From assembly GCA_030549495.1 (NCBI GenBank), contig JAUIRK010000951.1:1-64000 (forward strand): a stretch of 64,000 bases of DNA, read 5' to 3'. Positions 13,601 to 25,434 of this stretch are shown here, one piece after another. The DNA comes from Nectonema munidae. Its lineage: Eukaryota; Nematomorpha; Nectonematoida; Nectonematidae. Position numbers and translations under genes: made by a program. The notes under the pieces are model-generated. The model was not told the DNA's origin. It made no database searches and worked only from the letters and a program-made list of their open reading frames with translations. Each line of letters starts with the position of its first letter. Positions within the stretch are counted from its first letter, which is position 1.

Positions 13601-13955
13601 GACCAATACATTTAAAAGTAATTAGTTTACTTGGTGAGTTAGTGATTCATTAATTTAGTTAGTTAATTAATTAGTTTGATTTTTTTTATAAATTAATAAA
13701 ATAGAGTAATTATTATCAATAATTAGTTAAATTCAAAATAATTTGATGATTTACAATAATACACATATAGAAGTTTGTTATTATTAAATTCATATTTCAA
13801 TCAATTATGCATGCTTCATTAAAGTTATTTTGTAAGCTTATCAAATTTAGCCAATCATGAAGCATGCTTTTAGCGGTAAATATCGATCTTAATGATTAAA
13901 CCATTGGACAAAACTATAACTCACCTAAATCACAATATCACATACTAGAAATTTG
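10645..13955. other. Mostly unassigned non-coding
   Basis: At 11,753-11,956 a 67-codon + frame (CRKKPVLNLEELQ, KRHPTHPENGKDIC) has above-average G+C and some protein-like character, but no family is recognised and there is no splice-site support. At 12,520-12,670 there are ATC/GAT-rich short repeats. At 13,809-13,819 and 13,857-13,867 an 11-bp inverted repeat GCATGCTTCAT is seen. Otherwise nothing. Confidence 0.4.
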
Positions 13956-13957
13956 GA

Positions 13958-14345
13958 TAACATAACATAACATTATTTATTAACGAAAATAGACAGAGCA
14001 TGTTAATTATCGCATCTGAGTAAAAGAAAGAAGTAGGGGAGAATGCAATGTTTAGCAGAGCTCAAACATTCTGTCTTTTCAAAATTCATCCTATTTGTTC
14101 TTAAAATCATATACGTTTGGAGCATTAACAATATAATTGGGAAGGGAATTACAGTCATAATCATTCTTTCAGAGAAAAACCTTCTTATATAGGACTTTTT
14201 TCAAAACGGATATCTGAAATTTTTGAGAGTGGAATTTTGGTTTCTTTTTGAAAAATCAGGTAAAATTCTAGAGTTGATGAGCATCTTTGACTGAAGGATA
14301 TTATAAACGGTAATCATATCTCTCCTTTTGAAACGATAATAAATT
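13958..14345 (-). mobile_element. LINE 3' end, minus strand (TTATG-tailed family)
   Basis: The + strand starts with the reversed tail TAACATAACATAACA and then, read on the minus strand, gives the C-terminus of a non-LTR reverse transcriptase ORF: FKRRDMITVYNIL, then KKSYIRRFFSERM. It is closest to the copy at 17.4-18.0 kb, which has KKSYLRRFFSQRM. It is 5'-truncated and shows several stops and shifts. It is too broken to appear as a long frame. Confidence 0.8.
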
Positions 14346-17000
14346 TAAAAAATTATTTTCTTTTTTTTTTAACTAACTAAGAAATGATCAAACATTACCT
14401 TATTTTTCATTCAGTCATAAGTTTTTTTAAGCCTTTAATTAACAAAGCCTAAATATAGAAAGACTAAAAATAAAATAAATCTTAAATATATAGAGTACGG
14501 TATGTTGACATCGTTGAGATAAAAATATTTTTTCATAAACTAAAGTTATATCAACTTTTGTATAACAAAAAATTCGTTTTAAAGATTTCAAGAAAAACTT
14601 TCTCAATGAAATACACGTTTGTACCTTTGTTCTATAAGCATTCAAAATTTGTCATCATGGGATCTTAATGCATAACGCCATCAGAGAGTATATGAAGCAT
14701 ATCATATGATTATAAGATAAATAATATTAAAGTTAAAATTTTGTTTTTATGATGTTGTATGTTAAAGCAATGCTTTCTGGAAACTTTCAAAGTCATGTTT
14801 CTTATTCGTCCTCTCCAAAATGTAAAATGCACTGGATATGCTTCGTATATGGATACGGTTTAAATTCAAATGATACAATAACGCGAATATAGACTGGAAG
14901 AATTTTGTTATCCGCATATTCATATCAAAGTTTAACTAAAAAGAGAAGTAAATAAATTAATAAACACTTTATTTAAAATAGTCAACAACTAAAATGAAGA
15001 AAAAAATTCTGAACATGATCAGGAACTCAATGAAAGAAGAATGAGTTTATTCATTTACAAACAATCGCCAAAACACACTAAAATAAGGAAATATTAAAAG
15101 AAAAAAACAATTGTTTACAAAATCGCAATGAAATAAATGGAATTCCTACAAAGCTATAGCTATAAATTTTAATTTTGTTCACCTTTATTGTGTGGGAACT
15201 AGAAAAAATGGAATACGAATTGTACTTTTTGTCTTTTCCTTAAGTTGTCCTTTTTTATGAATGAGTAAACAGGGAGTTAAAAAATCTAATTATTAATAAT
15301 AAAATGGGAATGATTTTTATTATCTTTGGAAAAAAACAGAAGCAGTTAAGTTATGCAAGGAGCAACCATTTTGATCGATTTTACCATTGCATTAAGTGAG
15401 ATACAATAGATTCATAAGAATAAAAATACGAAATAATTTCAAAAACTAAAATATTTAAATAAATGTTTGTACTTACATTCTTTCTAACAGGTTGGTCAGG
15501 ATTTTTTTAAAAAATATAGAAAAAAGTTTAAAAAACAGGGATAATTCATTTTTGATGGGAAGAGTCAATTTTTTAACAAATTTTTATTTCAAATATTTTT
15601 CACATTACCTCTTTTTATAAATGAGTTATTATAAGTATATTTTTCAGGCGATTTCATCCAAGTTATCACATTGAGAGTATGTAAACCTACATTTAACATT
15701 TTACTCTCTACTCTGATTTTCCTTTACCATTCCAGCTACGATAAACTGTTTCTTCAATAATATGCATGAAAAATATGAATACGGAAGGATAAATATAAAA
15801 TCTTTTCATCCATCCTATTAATTCAACAAAGGCGCATTTTAATAAAAGCATGTACAAATATTTGTGATCTTCCTTTATTCCATTGATTGTGAGAGATAAG
15901 AATCGTAGTTAAACTTACAATAATGATGACAGTTACAGGGAACAACCTGTTCACTAATTTGCAAAGAACTTACAATGTGATCAAGGCTAGAACCTATTAA
16001 AAATTTATTGATCTCAATATTTGCATTGTACTACACTGAAGCTTGATTCCAAAATTCGTTACTTTTAAACAGTGAGTACAAAAGGGGATATAAATCGCTT
16101 TTCTTCTTACTGCTGTTTCATCAAAAATCTGTCTGCCGAAAAGATTTTTCACCTGATGACCTTTGTATCCATGTTTATTCTTCATTTTGGGTTGTGCTTG
16201 CAGATTATTTTTCTCTCCGATATTAAATACCTGTACAACTATTTCCATGATCGTAAGAATCTTTCCTTCCAACTATCATTCCTTTAGCTTCTATTAAATA
16301 TTTTATTGCGATTAATACTTTCAAATCCATACACACTTTAATATGTATAAGAAGGTTGTAGGAAATGAACCTCCTCCCGTTAATACATTATCCCCAAAGA
16401 ATAATACTCGAACCCAGAGCACTGCACGGGTATGGTTAATGTTGCTTTTATTTAATATTATTAATTATTCTTTCCCTCCTTCTGTTCCTTGTTTTTTAAA
16501 TCTTTACATTTAGCGGTTGTGTTTGTTTGAAGAAGACCAGAGTGGTCGAATATTCTTAGAAATTATTTTCAATAAAAGTTTTACTTTTTATTTCCTTATT
16601 TGCATTCTTGTGAGAAACAAGGCTTTAATTCATTGTCCTTCTGTCTAGTTTTTAAGGTATTGAACTTGCATGTAAATATGACACTTGTGAAACCCAGTGA
16701 CAAATAAAGTCAATTGTATATTTTTGCTTTATCCTCTCTTCCTTCCGTTTTCAATATTTTTAGGTGTAAAAGCTTTGAGGAAATTGATTGTTAGCAAACC
16801 CTTTTGGCCACGAGACAAAATTGTAGGCATTGTTTAAAAATAATATAAAATACAAATAAAAAATTTTAAAAACGGAAAGTTTTCAAATGTTTTAATTCCT
16901 TCATGTTTAATTTTAAATAAAAATAAAAAATCTCATAAAAAGTTAATTATCTTTTATGAGATTGACAAAAAAATCATAAAAAATAAATCCACAAATTCTT
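14346..17000. other. AT-rich non-coding upstream region
   Basis: Short frames such as 14,439-14,645 (-) and 15,997-16,287 (both strands) show no domain. At about 16,500-16,590 lies one copy of a dispersed repeat (see separate entry). Confidence 0.4.
16490..16592 (+). repeat. Dispersed repeat with GACCA hairpin, copy 1
   Basis: The core GAAGAAGACCAGAGTGGTCG can fold as GACCA-GAG-TGGTC and is followed by CAATAAAAGTTTTACTTTTT. A second diverged copy is at 26,500-26,600. Such a hairpin just before an AATAAA signal resembles 3' ends of retroelements, including Penelope-like ones; the family is not proven. Confidence 0.5.
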
Positions 17001-17007
17001 AGATCTT

Positions 17008-17013
17008 TCAGTC
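17008..17013 (+). promoter_or_regulatory. Possible arthropod initiator (TCAGTC)
   Basis: TCAGTC matches the arthropod Inr consensus TCAGTY and would place transcription start at about 17,010, 18 nt before the candidate signal-peptide ATG at 17,028. The motif is short and occurs by chance about once in 2 kb, so it is only supportive. No clear TATA box is separable from the general AT-richness. Confidence 0.2.
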
Positions 17014-17027
17014 AACCGAGTTTCAAA

Positions 17028-17076
17028 ATGGCTGCCTCGATCATATTAATTAGCTTCTTCTATGTTATCTGGGTTA
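17028..17076 (+). CDS. Candidate first exon encoding a signal peptide
   Basis: An ATG in a good context (AAAATGGCT) opens MAASIILISFFYVIWV, a short uncharged hydrophobic stretch like a signal peptide. A splice donor follows: cutting at GTTAAA after 17,076 leaves phase 1, as required by the acceptor of the first CCP exon at 20,541. A stronger-looking donor (GTTAGT after 17,072) lies four bases upstream but leaves phase 0. Eighteen bases before the ATG is TCAGTC (17,008-17,013), an arthropod initiator-like motif. The secreted CCP gene needs such an exon, and this is the best candidate I saw upstream, but hydrophobic ORFs are common by chance in AT-rich DNA. Confidence 0.3.
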
Positions 17077-17369
17077 GTTAAAGGATCAGTTTCAGTTAGG
17101 GAGTTAATTTTGTTATATATTTCGAAGGTTCTTTTCTAATGGCGATCTGCATAAATTCATCAACAGTAAATTCCTCGTTTTGGCATTTTTACATATTTTC
17201 ACTAAAAGTCATAAATTTTATACTTTATGAATTATATGAAATTAAATGTTTATTTCGTAATTAATTTTATCAAAACGTTAATCTTTTATCACTTTTTCAT
17301 TCTATATTCTGCAAAAGGTTTTATTATTTCCGGCTTTTTAATTGAATAAAAATTTTTGTATAAATGACT

Positions 17370-18026
17370 TAACAACAAATTGGTTGACTCACAAAATGAC
17401 TTGGGCGTTATAATCACGACTGAACTTCTCTGACAATATTTCGAAAAGAGTTTCGAAAGCATTCGCTACTTTTTACCACGCGTGGAAATGTTTTTCTTCT
17501 CTTGATACTGCTGCTGCTCCAATTCTTTATAAAGACTTTAGAGTATAGCAATATTATTTCTTTTCCATATCATGCTTATGATGCTGTTAATTTTGAAAGA
17601 ATTCAGAGAACTATTACTAAGAAATTTTCTGGACTAAAATATTTGAGTTATGAAGAAAGGCTCAAGAAAGGGAACCTGCCTTCCTTACTTTATCTTTTCA
17701 AAAGACGAGACAGGATTTCTGTTTTCAACATCCCTCATGAAAGCATGCATATTAGCTCAAAAAGATCACAAAGATATAAATTTCAGAAATCTTATTGTAA
17801 AAAGTCCTATTTAAGAAGGTTTTTCTCTCAAAGAATGATCAATGATTTGAACTCACTTCCAGATTACATTGTGAATGCTTCTACTTTAAATACTTTCAAG
17901 AATAGATTAGAATAGAATGTTTGAGTATGTTTGATTCTCGTACATTCTTCTCTTTATGTAGATGCGATATTTTTATAGGCTTAGCCTTTACTTTCACCAA
18001 TAAAATTATGTTATCTTATGTTAACA
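17370..18026 (+). mobile_element. LINE 3' end (CR1/Jockey-like, TTATG tail)
   Basis: Frames contain the C-terminal part of a non-LTR ORF2: FSDNISKRVSKAFATFYHAW, then ERIQRTITKKFSGLKYLSYE, and the family ending NDLNSLPDYIVNASTLNTFK. The 3' UTR has TAGATGCGATATTTTTATAG, an AATAAAATT signal and a TTATGTTATCTTATG tail. It is 5'-truncated, with at least one frame break. It would lie inside the first intron of the CCP gene if the exon at 17,028 is real. Confidence 0.85.
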
Positions 18027-18147
18027 AATATATTTGTTCTCATTTTTCAATTAATTTTAACAAATCAAAGTATAATCAACACGATTTTTTAAAAAAATTT
18101 TTATATAAATGGTTTTATAGATTATTTATACACAAAATGGGTGTATC

Positions 18148-18419
18148 CAGTAGCGGATCTACCAAGTGCGGGGCCTGTAGCAGATCGATTAAATGTACAA
18201 ATGATAGTCAGGAAGTAAAAACTTTTTTAATAAAATTGATCTAGATTCTACAAAAAGATAAAAACCACAAAATTCAAGAGCAAAAATTTATTTTAAGGAG
18301 GAAATATAAAAGATATTACAAAATGTCAAAAAAAAATTTTTTCAACTAAGCGTAGGGCCCTTGTAAAGCACGGGACCTGTAGCAGCTGCTACATCTGCTA
18401 CTATGTTAATCTGGCACTG
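18148..18419. mobile_element. hAT-like MITE, 272 bp
   Basis: The left end CAGTAGCGGAT and the inverted right end ATCTGGCACTG (that is, CAGTGCCAGAT) form short terminal inverted repeats. Flanks GGTGTATC (18,140-18,147) and GTGTACCC (18,420-18,427) look like an 8-bp target duplication shifted by one base. GGGGCCTGTAGCAG near the left and GGGACCTGTAGCAG near the right are subterminal repeats. It is non-coding. Confidence 0.6.
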
Positions 18420-18465
18420 GTGTACCCACCCAACTTAAATGTTGAATATAGTATTGGATAAGAAG

Positions 18466-19198
18466 TAGAGCTTCTGTCTCGAGATTTCTCGAGTCTCGAT
18501 TCTCGAGAATTTTAGAATTTTTTTATTTCTTGATTCTCGAGAAATTTTTGTCGAGACTCAAAAATTAAAAAATTTTTTTGTTACTGAAAACATGTTAAAT
18601 TTTGAATAAATATATATTAATAAAAATAAATAATTATGTGTAATGCACGATCAACTTTTGAATATTAAAATTTTGAAGAAATTTTAGAATGTGCAAAAAA
18701 TATTTTTGATAAATTTTTTTCTCATTATTCGGAGCATGGAACTGTTATACAAGAAAGCCAAATTCAAGTCGAATCTGTTGATGAGTTTGAAGAAGAATCT
18801 CTAACTCAAAGTTTAAATAGAGAAATTAAAGAATTCATGTATGATAAAAAAGAAGAAAAAGTTAGTACAATAGAAGAAGAACTACAGATGTTCAAACAAA
18901 ACAAAAATTTTTATTTATCAGAATCAATGCAATTGTTAAAAAATTCTCTTTTATGCATCCAACCAACTTCTTGTCAATGCGGAAGAATTTTATCTCCAAA
19001 ACGATTGAGTTTGAAAAACGAAACTTTAAATGCTCTTGTTTTTTTAAAAAGTTATTTTACTAATAAAACTAAATATTTTTTTCGTAAAATATTTTTAATA
19101 TTTTTTAACTTCTTGAAACTTTAATCGAGTCTCGAGAATCATATATTTTTTTTCTCGTTTCTCGAGAATTAAATTTTATCGAGAAATCAGAAGCTCTA
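18466..19198 (+). mobile_element. hAT element, 733 bp, with transposase C-terminal piece
   Basis: Terminal inverted repeats TAGAGCTTCTG / CAGAAGCTCTA are flanked by ATAAGAAG (18,458-18,465) and ATACGAAG (19,199-19,206), an 8-bp target duplication with one difference. Subterminal regions are packed with CTCGAGA palindromes. The + frame at about 18,700-19,124 encodes the end of a hAT transposase: LLCIQPTSCQCGRILSPKR followed by ETLNALVFLKSYF, the dimerisation region. Most of the transposase is missing, so this is an internally deleted, non-autonomous copy. Confidence 0.85.
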
Positions 19199-19209
19199 AT
19201 ACGAAGTGT

Positions 19210-20415
19210 TTTTCATGCTGGCGTAAATAATATTTCAATATTTAAAACTAACTTTTATTCTTCTCATAAACTTTGAAAATATAAATCTAGTTAAAAATTT
19301 CTAGAATTGTTCTCATTCTATAATACTGAGATATCAATGAAGCCTTGTTGTCATTCTACAAATTGTTTTTTATTCTAATGTTTTGCATAAATCCATCTGC
19401 TTCTCTTTTCCTCCAAAATGTTCTTTTCTTAATGACAAATTATATTTCAGAGCATTCGCCATACCTTTATCACTAAAAATCTGTACAGACCAAAAATTTT
19501 TTAATACATAAATAATAATCATGTAATTCTTTATGTTCACTTACCCAAAATTATATAAAGTAAGTAGTGTTAGTTTGATGAAGTGAAAGTTGGCAATATT
19601 CAATAAATTGCTTTTTTATTTTTAAAAATAAATTGATCAGTTTCACACCATATTTGAAACTACACATAGAAGTATGTTCCTTAGAACTAACAAACATAAA
19701 GGGTATTTTTGGAAGGCATTGAACAAACATATATGTATAGTATATAGGTGCAGGAATAAATTTTCCTATGTCGGCAAATTGAGAATCGTCAAACTGGAAG
19801 GCTAAGGTATAAGTTTACGATGTCAATAAGGGTAAGGTTAATGCTGATGACTCTAATGCTGTTAACTGCCGATGATTTAAAGCAGGGATCCACTAACTTA
19901 TTAATCCATAGGCCCTTTCACAGATTATTCGCTTTCTCCTCAACCCCCAGACAAGTTTAATAAAAATATGAAATCATTTTTTAAATTTTTCTGAAGATGA
20001 GCAATAATATATGGAAAGTTATCTAGGATAATAGTATATATAATATTTTATTATTTGTTTACCTACGAATGCATAAATTCCATGACTATCTCGATTTTTT
20101 CCTGTCTAGAAATTCAATTGGTTCTCCATAACATAACCGACAACCTCTATGTTATAGACACACTAATCGACCTTTAGGATATCTACCACAGGGGGTCGAT
20201 ATCGACCACTTTGAGTACCCCTAAATTTAAAATAGACCCGATTTTTGCATTACTAAATATGTTTAATTATTATCTAAAAAGTATAAGTAATAGTAATAAT
20301 AATATTACTATGCAAAATATAGTAAAATATTTATTTACTATTTATATAGTTAAAATTATTTCCAAAAATTGGAAATAAGTCGTAGATCAAATATTTAAAT
20401 GGAATTTTATAATTA
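19210..20415. other. No supported feature
   Basis: AT-rich DNA before the first CCP exon. I see no coding or repeat structure worth naming. Confidence 0.5.
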
Positions 20416-20421
20416 AGTTTT

Positions 20422-20458
<37 letters not shown>
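20422..20458. repeat. (CA)n(TA)n microsatellite
   Basis: CACACACACACACACACA is followed by TATATATATATATATATA, 80 bp upstream of CCP exon 1. An antisense frame through it is meaningless. Confidence 0.95.
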
Positions 20459-20459
<1 letters not shown>

Positions 20460-20540
20460 CAGAATAACAGTCACACATACGTATAAAAGTTGTCACAATA
20501 CAGGATAGGGGGGTTATAAAGGAACTTTTGTCACGTTTAG

Positions 20541-20738
20541 ACGAGTGCTTCGGAATACCGTCAATCAGGAATGCGTTTTCCTCCGTGATAGAGAGGAATC
20601 CTACGTTCCACGCACTGAACAGCGTTGTCACCTTCTACTGCTTGCCTGGATTTCAAAGTGACGGCAGCTCCAACTTTGCCAAGTGCTTGTACATCAACGC
20701 GACAGCTCAATGGATTGGACCCAACTTTCGCTGCAAGC
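20541..20738 (+). CDS. CCP exon 1 (first Sushi module seen)
   Basis: Acceptor ...CGTTTAG and donor C|GTACGC bound a 198-nt, phase 1-1 exon. It encodes one CCP module with four cysteines (ECFGIP, FYC, AKC, FRC) and the usual tryptophan (AQWIGP). It is richer in G+C than its surroundings. Its N-terminal half has a long variable loop (IRNAFSSVIERN). The sequence before it, including a CA/TA microsatellite at 20,422-20,458, shows no coding character, so this is probably the second exon, after a signal-peptide exon. The opposite-strand reading frame over it is a shadow. Confidence 0.85.
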
Positions 20739-21719
20739 GTACGCTCTCTTATTTTAATTCTAATATATTATACCTGAAAAATTTTTCCCCAAAATATTGC
20801 TATATGTAGATAAAGGCCTGACTATGTCACGGAGTTCTGAATAACACAAATCCTCCCGATTTCATTCCACTTCCTCTCGTTCAAAATGTATTTGAAAAAG
20901 CTAGAATTTGGGCTTAAATACTTTTTAAGCTGATGAATTTCAGTTTTTTTTTAAATCGAAATCTTTTATATTTCCTTCCATTCAATACGATGCATGAAGT
21001 ACCACTACATTTCAAATTCATTTTGATACCCTTTCAATTATAAAACGCAGACAGCCTCGTGAGTAGAATTGACAGATCGATCATTTTAGGCGATTAAAAA
21101 TGACATATTTTATATTCATATTATTTTTTTAATAACGTTTTTATATCTCCTTGTGTTGATTATAAGAAGGAAATTGACACGTGTGAGGTAATAAAAAAAT
21201 TTATGTTCTTAGAATTTTAAACTAAAAGGTGCGAAGAGAAAAGTATATATAATTATTATATCGTGTAGTTTGAGCGTGGGGTATTTTCCCAGTGGACATT
21301 TAACCAGTAAATTATTTAAAAAAACGACATTTACACATCGATAAACTTTTCACGAGCATATCAATTTTTTTGGATACATTATTTGGATTTTAAAATTTAG
21401 ATTGTAAGATAATAAGTTCATTAAAAGTATTGTCTGAGTTTAATATACCAAAATTATTTATATTATATGAATTTTTACATAATGAATTAGACAGTAAATG
21501 TTTGCCTATAGATGATGAAGATTTGACCTTTAAAATATCCATGCTTCTAGCTCTTTTTCATCTCTTAATAATTAAAGATACGTGTTCATTAATTCTATCC
21601 ACAAATCCGTTTGATGCTCTACCTATGTAAGATGAATAATTATCGCTAGTCGTAGAATTTCTGAGAAGAGTGAGAGAAATCAATAATAATAATTTGTATA
21701 AACAATCACATGTATCCTC

Positions 21720-23173
21720 ATAAGAAAGGAACTGTACAATCGATGTAGGCTTTTTTGGTTCACTTAGAAGTCATTTTCTCACTATAGTTATCTCAGTTGT
21801 AAATCGTTTAGATTAACAGAGTATGTCAATGCTCTGAGATGCCTTTAAACCTTCCTAAGACAAGTATATGTGCCCTTCAGGAGACAGAGCTGAAATTTAA
21901 GAGTGTATGGCAGTAGACTCTTTCAAAAAACGACGATCTAAATTCATTGATGAAACAGTCAAGTACAAAGTAGAAGATGATGATGTGTTGCACATGATTT
22001 GGACCAGATCTTGGAACAATTGTCTCCAGCACAATGAATCCGTCAAGACATTTGGGCTACTTTGTCCGTTTTCTTGTAGTTGTTGGTGAAATGCAGCATT
22101 TCAAACAGAGTTCATTAGTCTTCTTAGAATATTGCTCATTCAGATTAGACATACGTTTATCAACTAAGTCTTCCAGAAGTGATGAAATGAGTTTTGTTGC
22201 CTTTCCTAGATCTGCTTTCTTATCCTGTAGCTATTCTAATGCGTTATAAACTTTTATAAGAATATCTAAGAAAATGGCAGTAAGTAAACAAAGTCTACAT
22301 CAATCTTCGCAAGTAAACCACGTGCAGATACAACTCGAGCTCCTGTGTCATTTGCAGTGGTTTCATAGAATCTCACTATGCATTGTAGGCGCTGTAGAGA
22401 ATTTTTGGATGAAAGGACTCGACATCATCACTTTGTGTCACTCAGATTTTTGCAGCTCCCTTACTTGTTCTGAAGGAAACATTTTTCTGATTCCTGGATC
22501 TTTAAATTTCTCAGAAACAGTTTGTTATCACCTTCTATGTGCCCTCTTTTGAAAATATCTTGTGTTACTGTTAACAGGATTATTTCACCAACTATTTTTA
22601 TATAATGGCTATTTTTACGAACTTTCTTCTGGTAAGCTTGACTTATACTCTGAGCAACTGAAGTTTTCTCAATTTAATTGCGTTGATTGTCAGCGTATTC
22701 GAGACTTTGTGGAACTGAGACGATGGGTGCTTCTAAATAGCTTCATCTTTTTCATGCCCTTTTTTCCATTGTCGAAAACAATTCTTTATGAAAGGTTAGT
22801 AGGTATTGGCATAGGCTAGCGGTGCAAAATGCCTGCACACGAAGCAAAACATTGCAGCACGTTCTTTGGAATATTCAGCCTATTAAAATTTGTCAAACCA
22901 AACAGAAAAGAAAGATCGAGCATGAGAGTTTCCTTCACTTTGCTTTGGATACTCTTTTAAACGAAGCTGAACAGATTTCATAGAAGCAGATTGAGATGTG
23001 TTACTTGGTGCAATATCATCGTCTTCATTTTTCTGTTTCTGAAACAAATGAATTGCACTTGAGCTTGCACTATCGCTGGATTAAGGATATCTATTGAACT
23101 TTTTGGAAAGTTTCTCAGAATCAGAATGTTCTGCATCACATTCACTATGCTTTTGAGTAAGAAATTTATCCAT
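21720..23173 (-). mobile_element. ZMYM1-like hAT transposase remnant
   Basis: Read on the minus strand from the ATG at 23,173: MDKFLTQKHSECDAEHSD, an acidic/Ser-rich N-terminus, then the TTF-type zinc-finger region YSKERAAMFCFVCRHFAPLA, then GARVVSARGLLAKIDVDFVY and LQDKKADLGKATKLISSLLE. These match successive parts of ZMYM1/TTF hAT transposases. At least six stops or shifts break it. The + strand open frames at 21,907-22,819 are its shadows. Terminal repeats were not found. It lies in intron 1 of the CCP gene. Confidence 0.75.
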
Positions 23174-23174
23174 G

Positions 23175-25260
23175 ACTATAAAAAAATAAAATTATCTTGT
23201 GCTGTTAATTTTGAAAAAAACGGTTAAAAAATAGAATTCAATCAAATTGAAGATATACCAAAATTGCGTTACCACTACAATTTATTTTTGTTTATCCATT
23301 TGGCCAAGCAGGTATCATTTTTTTTTTGCCAAATCGATTTTCTTATAGCTAATTTTTAAAAGCACAAAATATCATCTTTTTTTAGGATTAATATTTGATT
23401 TTACTGTTGTAAATACATGATGTTTTTTTCGCATCAATACACAATTTACATGCGAGTGTAATATTTTCATGTACAATCCAAGGAAAGTCTTTTAACTATG
23501 TACTTTTAAACTTCCTATATATTCCTATCTCTTTTGATTCAATATTCGGTGAATTAATTTTATCGTTTAGCGTAATATTACCCTGTTCAATAGTTTCTGA
23601 AGAGGACTCAGTGTCACTTTAAAAAAAAGCAAGCATACCAAACTGCCTAGTTTTTGAGACAATATGGAATAGACTCCATTTCAGATTCAAAGTTCTAATT
23701 TCTAAATTTTCTTGAATATAAAATATTAACTTATTTATAATGGATCTATTTTGTATGAAACAAACATTTAGTAGAGTTGAAGTGTTGATTCTTAGAAGGG
23801 GGAGTAGAGAACTTCGGGAAAGGCCATTGTGCGTGCACATTCTTCCTAGCCTTATAAATCCGCCCATCCCATATTTTAATTTCATTCAAAAATCATTTTC
23901 TATATTTCTTCTCGATTTTTTCTTTTAATTTTTTTATTCATATCGTTTTGAGTTTTGAAAAAGCAATTTTTATTGTCTTGGTTGTGAGTTGTGCTAGATC
24001 ATCACACCTACTCACCAAGTACTTCGAGACTTATCGTTTGATGGTGATGGACATACGAAGTGTTCACAGTATAAACGCACACGGATACATGCGATGATAT
24101 GCGAAATATACAAAAACTTCTCAACTTCCTTGAAGATGAGGAGTGAAGTAGTAAATGAATCGTGAAAGATGATGAGAGAATCTGCTATTTTATCAAAGCT
24201 CACGCTTGAGAACTCCTGCTCTTTGTCCAGCTATCAAAGTGTAGATCATGAATAAAATTAAAAAATTTTGTAGCAAACAAAAAAGATTTTTCCACTCTTC
24301 CCTATCCAAGTTATCGATAGTGAATCGAAATTTTAATCGCAAATTTTTTTCTTCCTTTGTCTCATCACACACGCTAAATCTTTGCCGTGGTTGGAGTTTT
24401 GTCAAAGAATCAGCTAAGAACGAGGTGTTTGACTTTTTTCGATTGGATTTTTTACGCCTTTAACGCCAACCTTAGCAGAACTAATAGTTGAGCCTTCATC
24501 TAATCTTTACGCCGTTAAAAATGGTCTTTTTTAACATACAATTAAAATTTTTTGTTATCAATATAATATCTAAAAGTTCTTTTCATCTTTATTTGTTTAA
24601 TTTTTTTTACAATTTTCAAATGATATTTGATAGGTTTATTCGTAAATGTAATTTTCGCATTGGTATTTGATTGTTTTTTGCGTCATGCTGCTTTTTTATC
24701 CCGCTTTCTTCCTTTGAAGAGTTCAACGGCTTTTACGCTTAGGAAGTGTTCAAACGACCGGATTCCGAACACCGTTAGAATCAAGCTAGCAACTAAATAT
24801 TGAATTTGTTTCCTTTTATTATGAGGGTTCGTGTTAGGATGGTATCGATCACTAAGTTGTATTGATCTACTTTAAATATTCTAAATTAATCTATATCCAG
24901 GTATAGAGCTATGCCGTACATGAAGCCATGCAGATATGATTTCATAAGACGAAAACAAATATAATATATATTTTTACGTGTATATTATTTATAAATATGT
25001 TTTTGCAATATATACAAAAAAACAGTGATATTTTTCCGACAATTTTTCTATTATTTGTCGAGATTATGTCCGTTGAGCTTTTGGTTGTCAACATTTTGTC
25101 TTTCGACTTTTTGTCTACATACTAATTTGATAAATATTAGATAGAACCTCTTCCTAAATGATTTGAATCCCAGATATATCTTGTAATGGTAAAGTAGTCA
25201 TTATTTACATTTAATAAAAATTTCTCACTTCACAAATGAAGGAAAGTTGTGTTCATTTAG
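23175..25260. other. Intron 1, remaining part
   Basis: Non-coding. Small overlapping frames on both strands (23,619-23,928; 24,012-24,670) have no recognisable content. Confidence 0.5.
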
Positions 25261-25434
25261 CGATAAACTGTGGGCATCCGGGATACGTTGAAAACGCTGA
25301 AATCAAAGGAGTTGTGACGACGTATCCTCACTTCATTTACTACACATGCATCACAGGCTACAAACTTGTTGGACAAGAAACACGGAAATGTCAGCCGAAT
25401 GGACTTTGGTCTGGCTACACTCCCAAGTGTATCA
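25261..25434 (+). CDS. CCP exon 2
   Basis: Acceptor CATTTAG and donor A|GTAAGA give a 174-nt phase 1-1 exon with one canonical CCP module: first cysteine in INCGHPG, hydrophobic core YYTC followed by ITGYKL, third cysteine in TRKC, then NGLWSGYTPKC. Spacing, the Gly-Tyr after the second cysteine and the Trp before the last cysteine are all standard. Open reading beyond the donor is intronic. It is one of the two shortest modules in the gene, with little insertion in the hypervariable loop. Confidence 0.92.

Noticed and set aside
16390-16440. tRNA-like GGGTTCGAGTAT on the minus strand
   Set aside because: B-box-like only; no A box or cloverleaf stems at the right distance.
21907-22819. Series of + strand frames of 60-92 codons
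   Set aside because: The minus strand reads as successive parts of a ZMYM1-like hAT transposase, so these are shadows.
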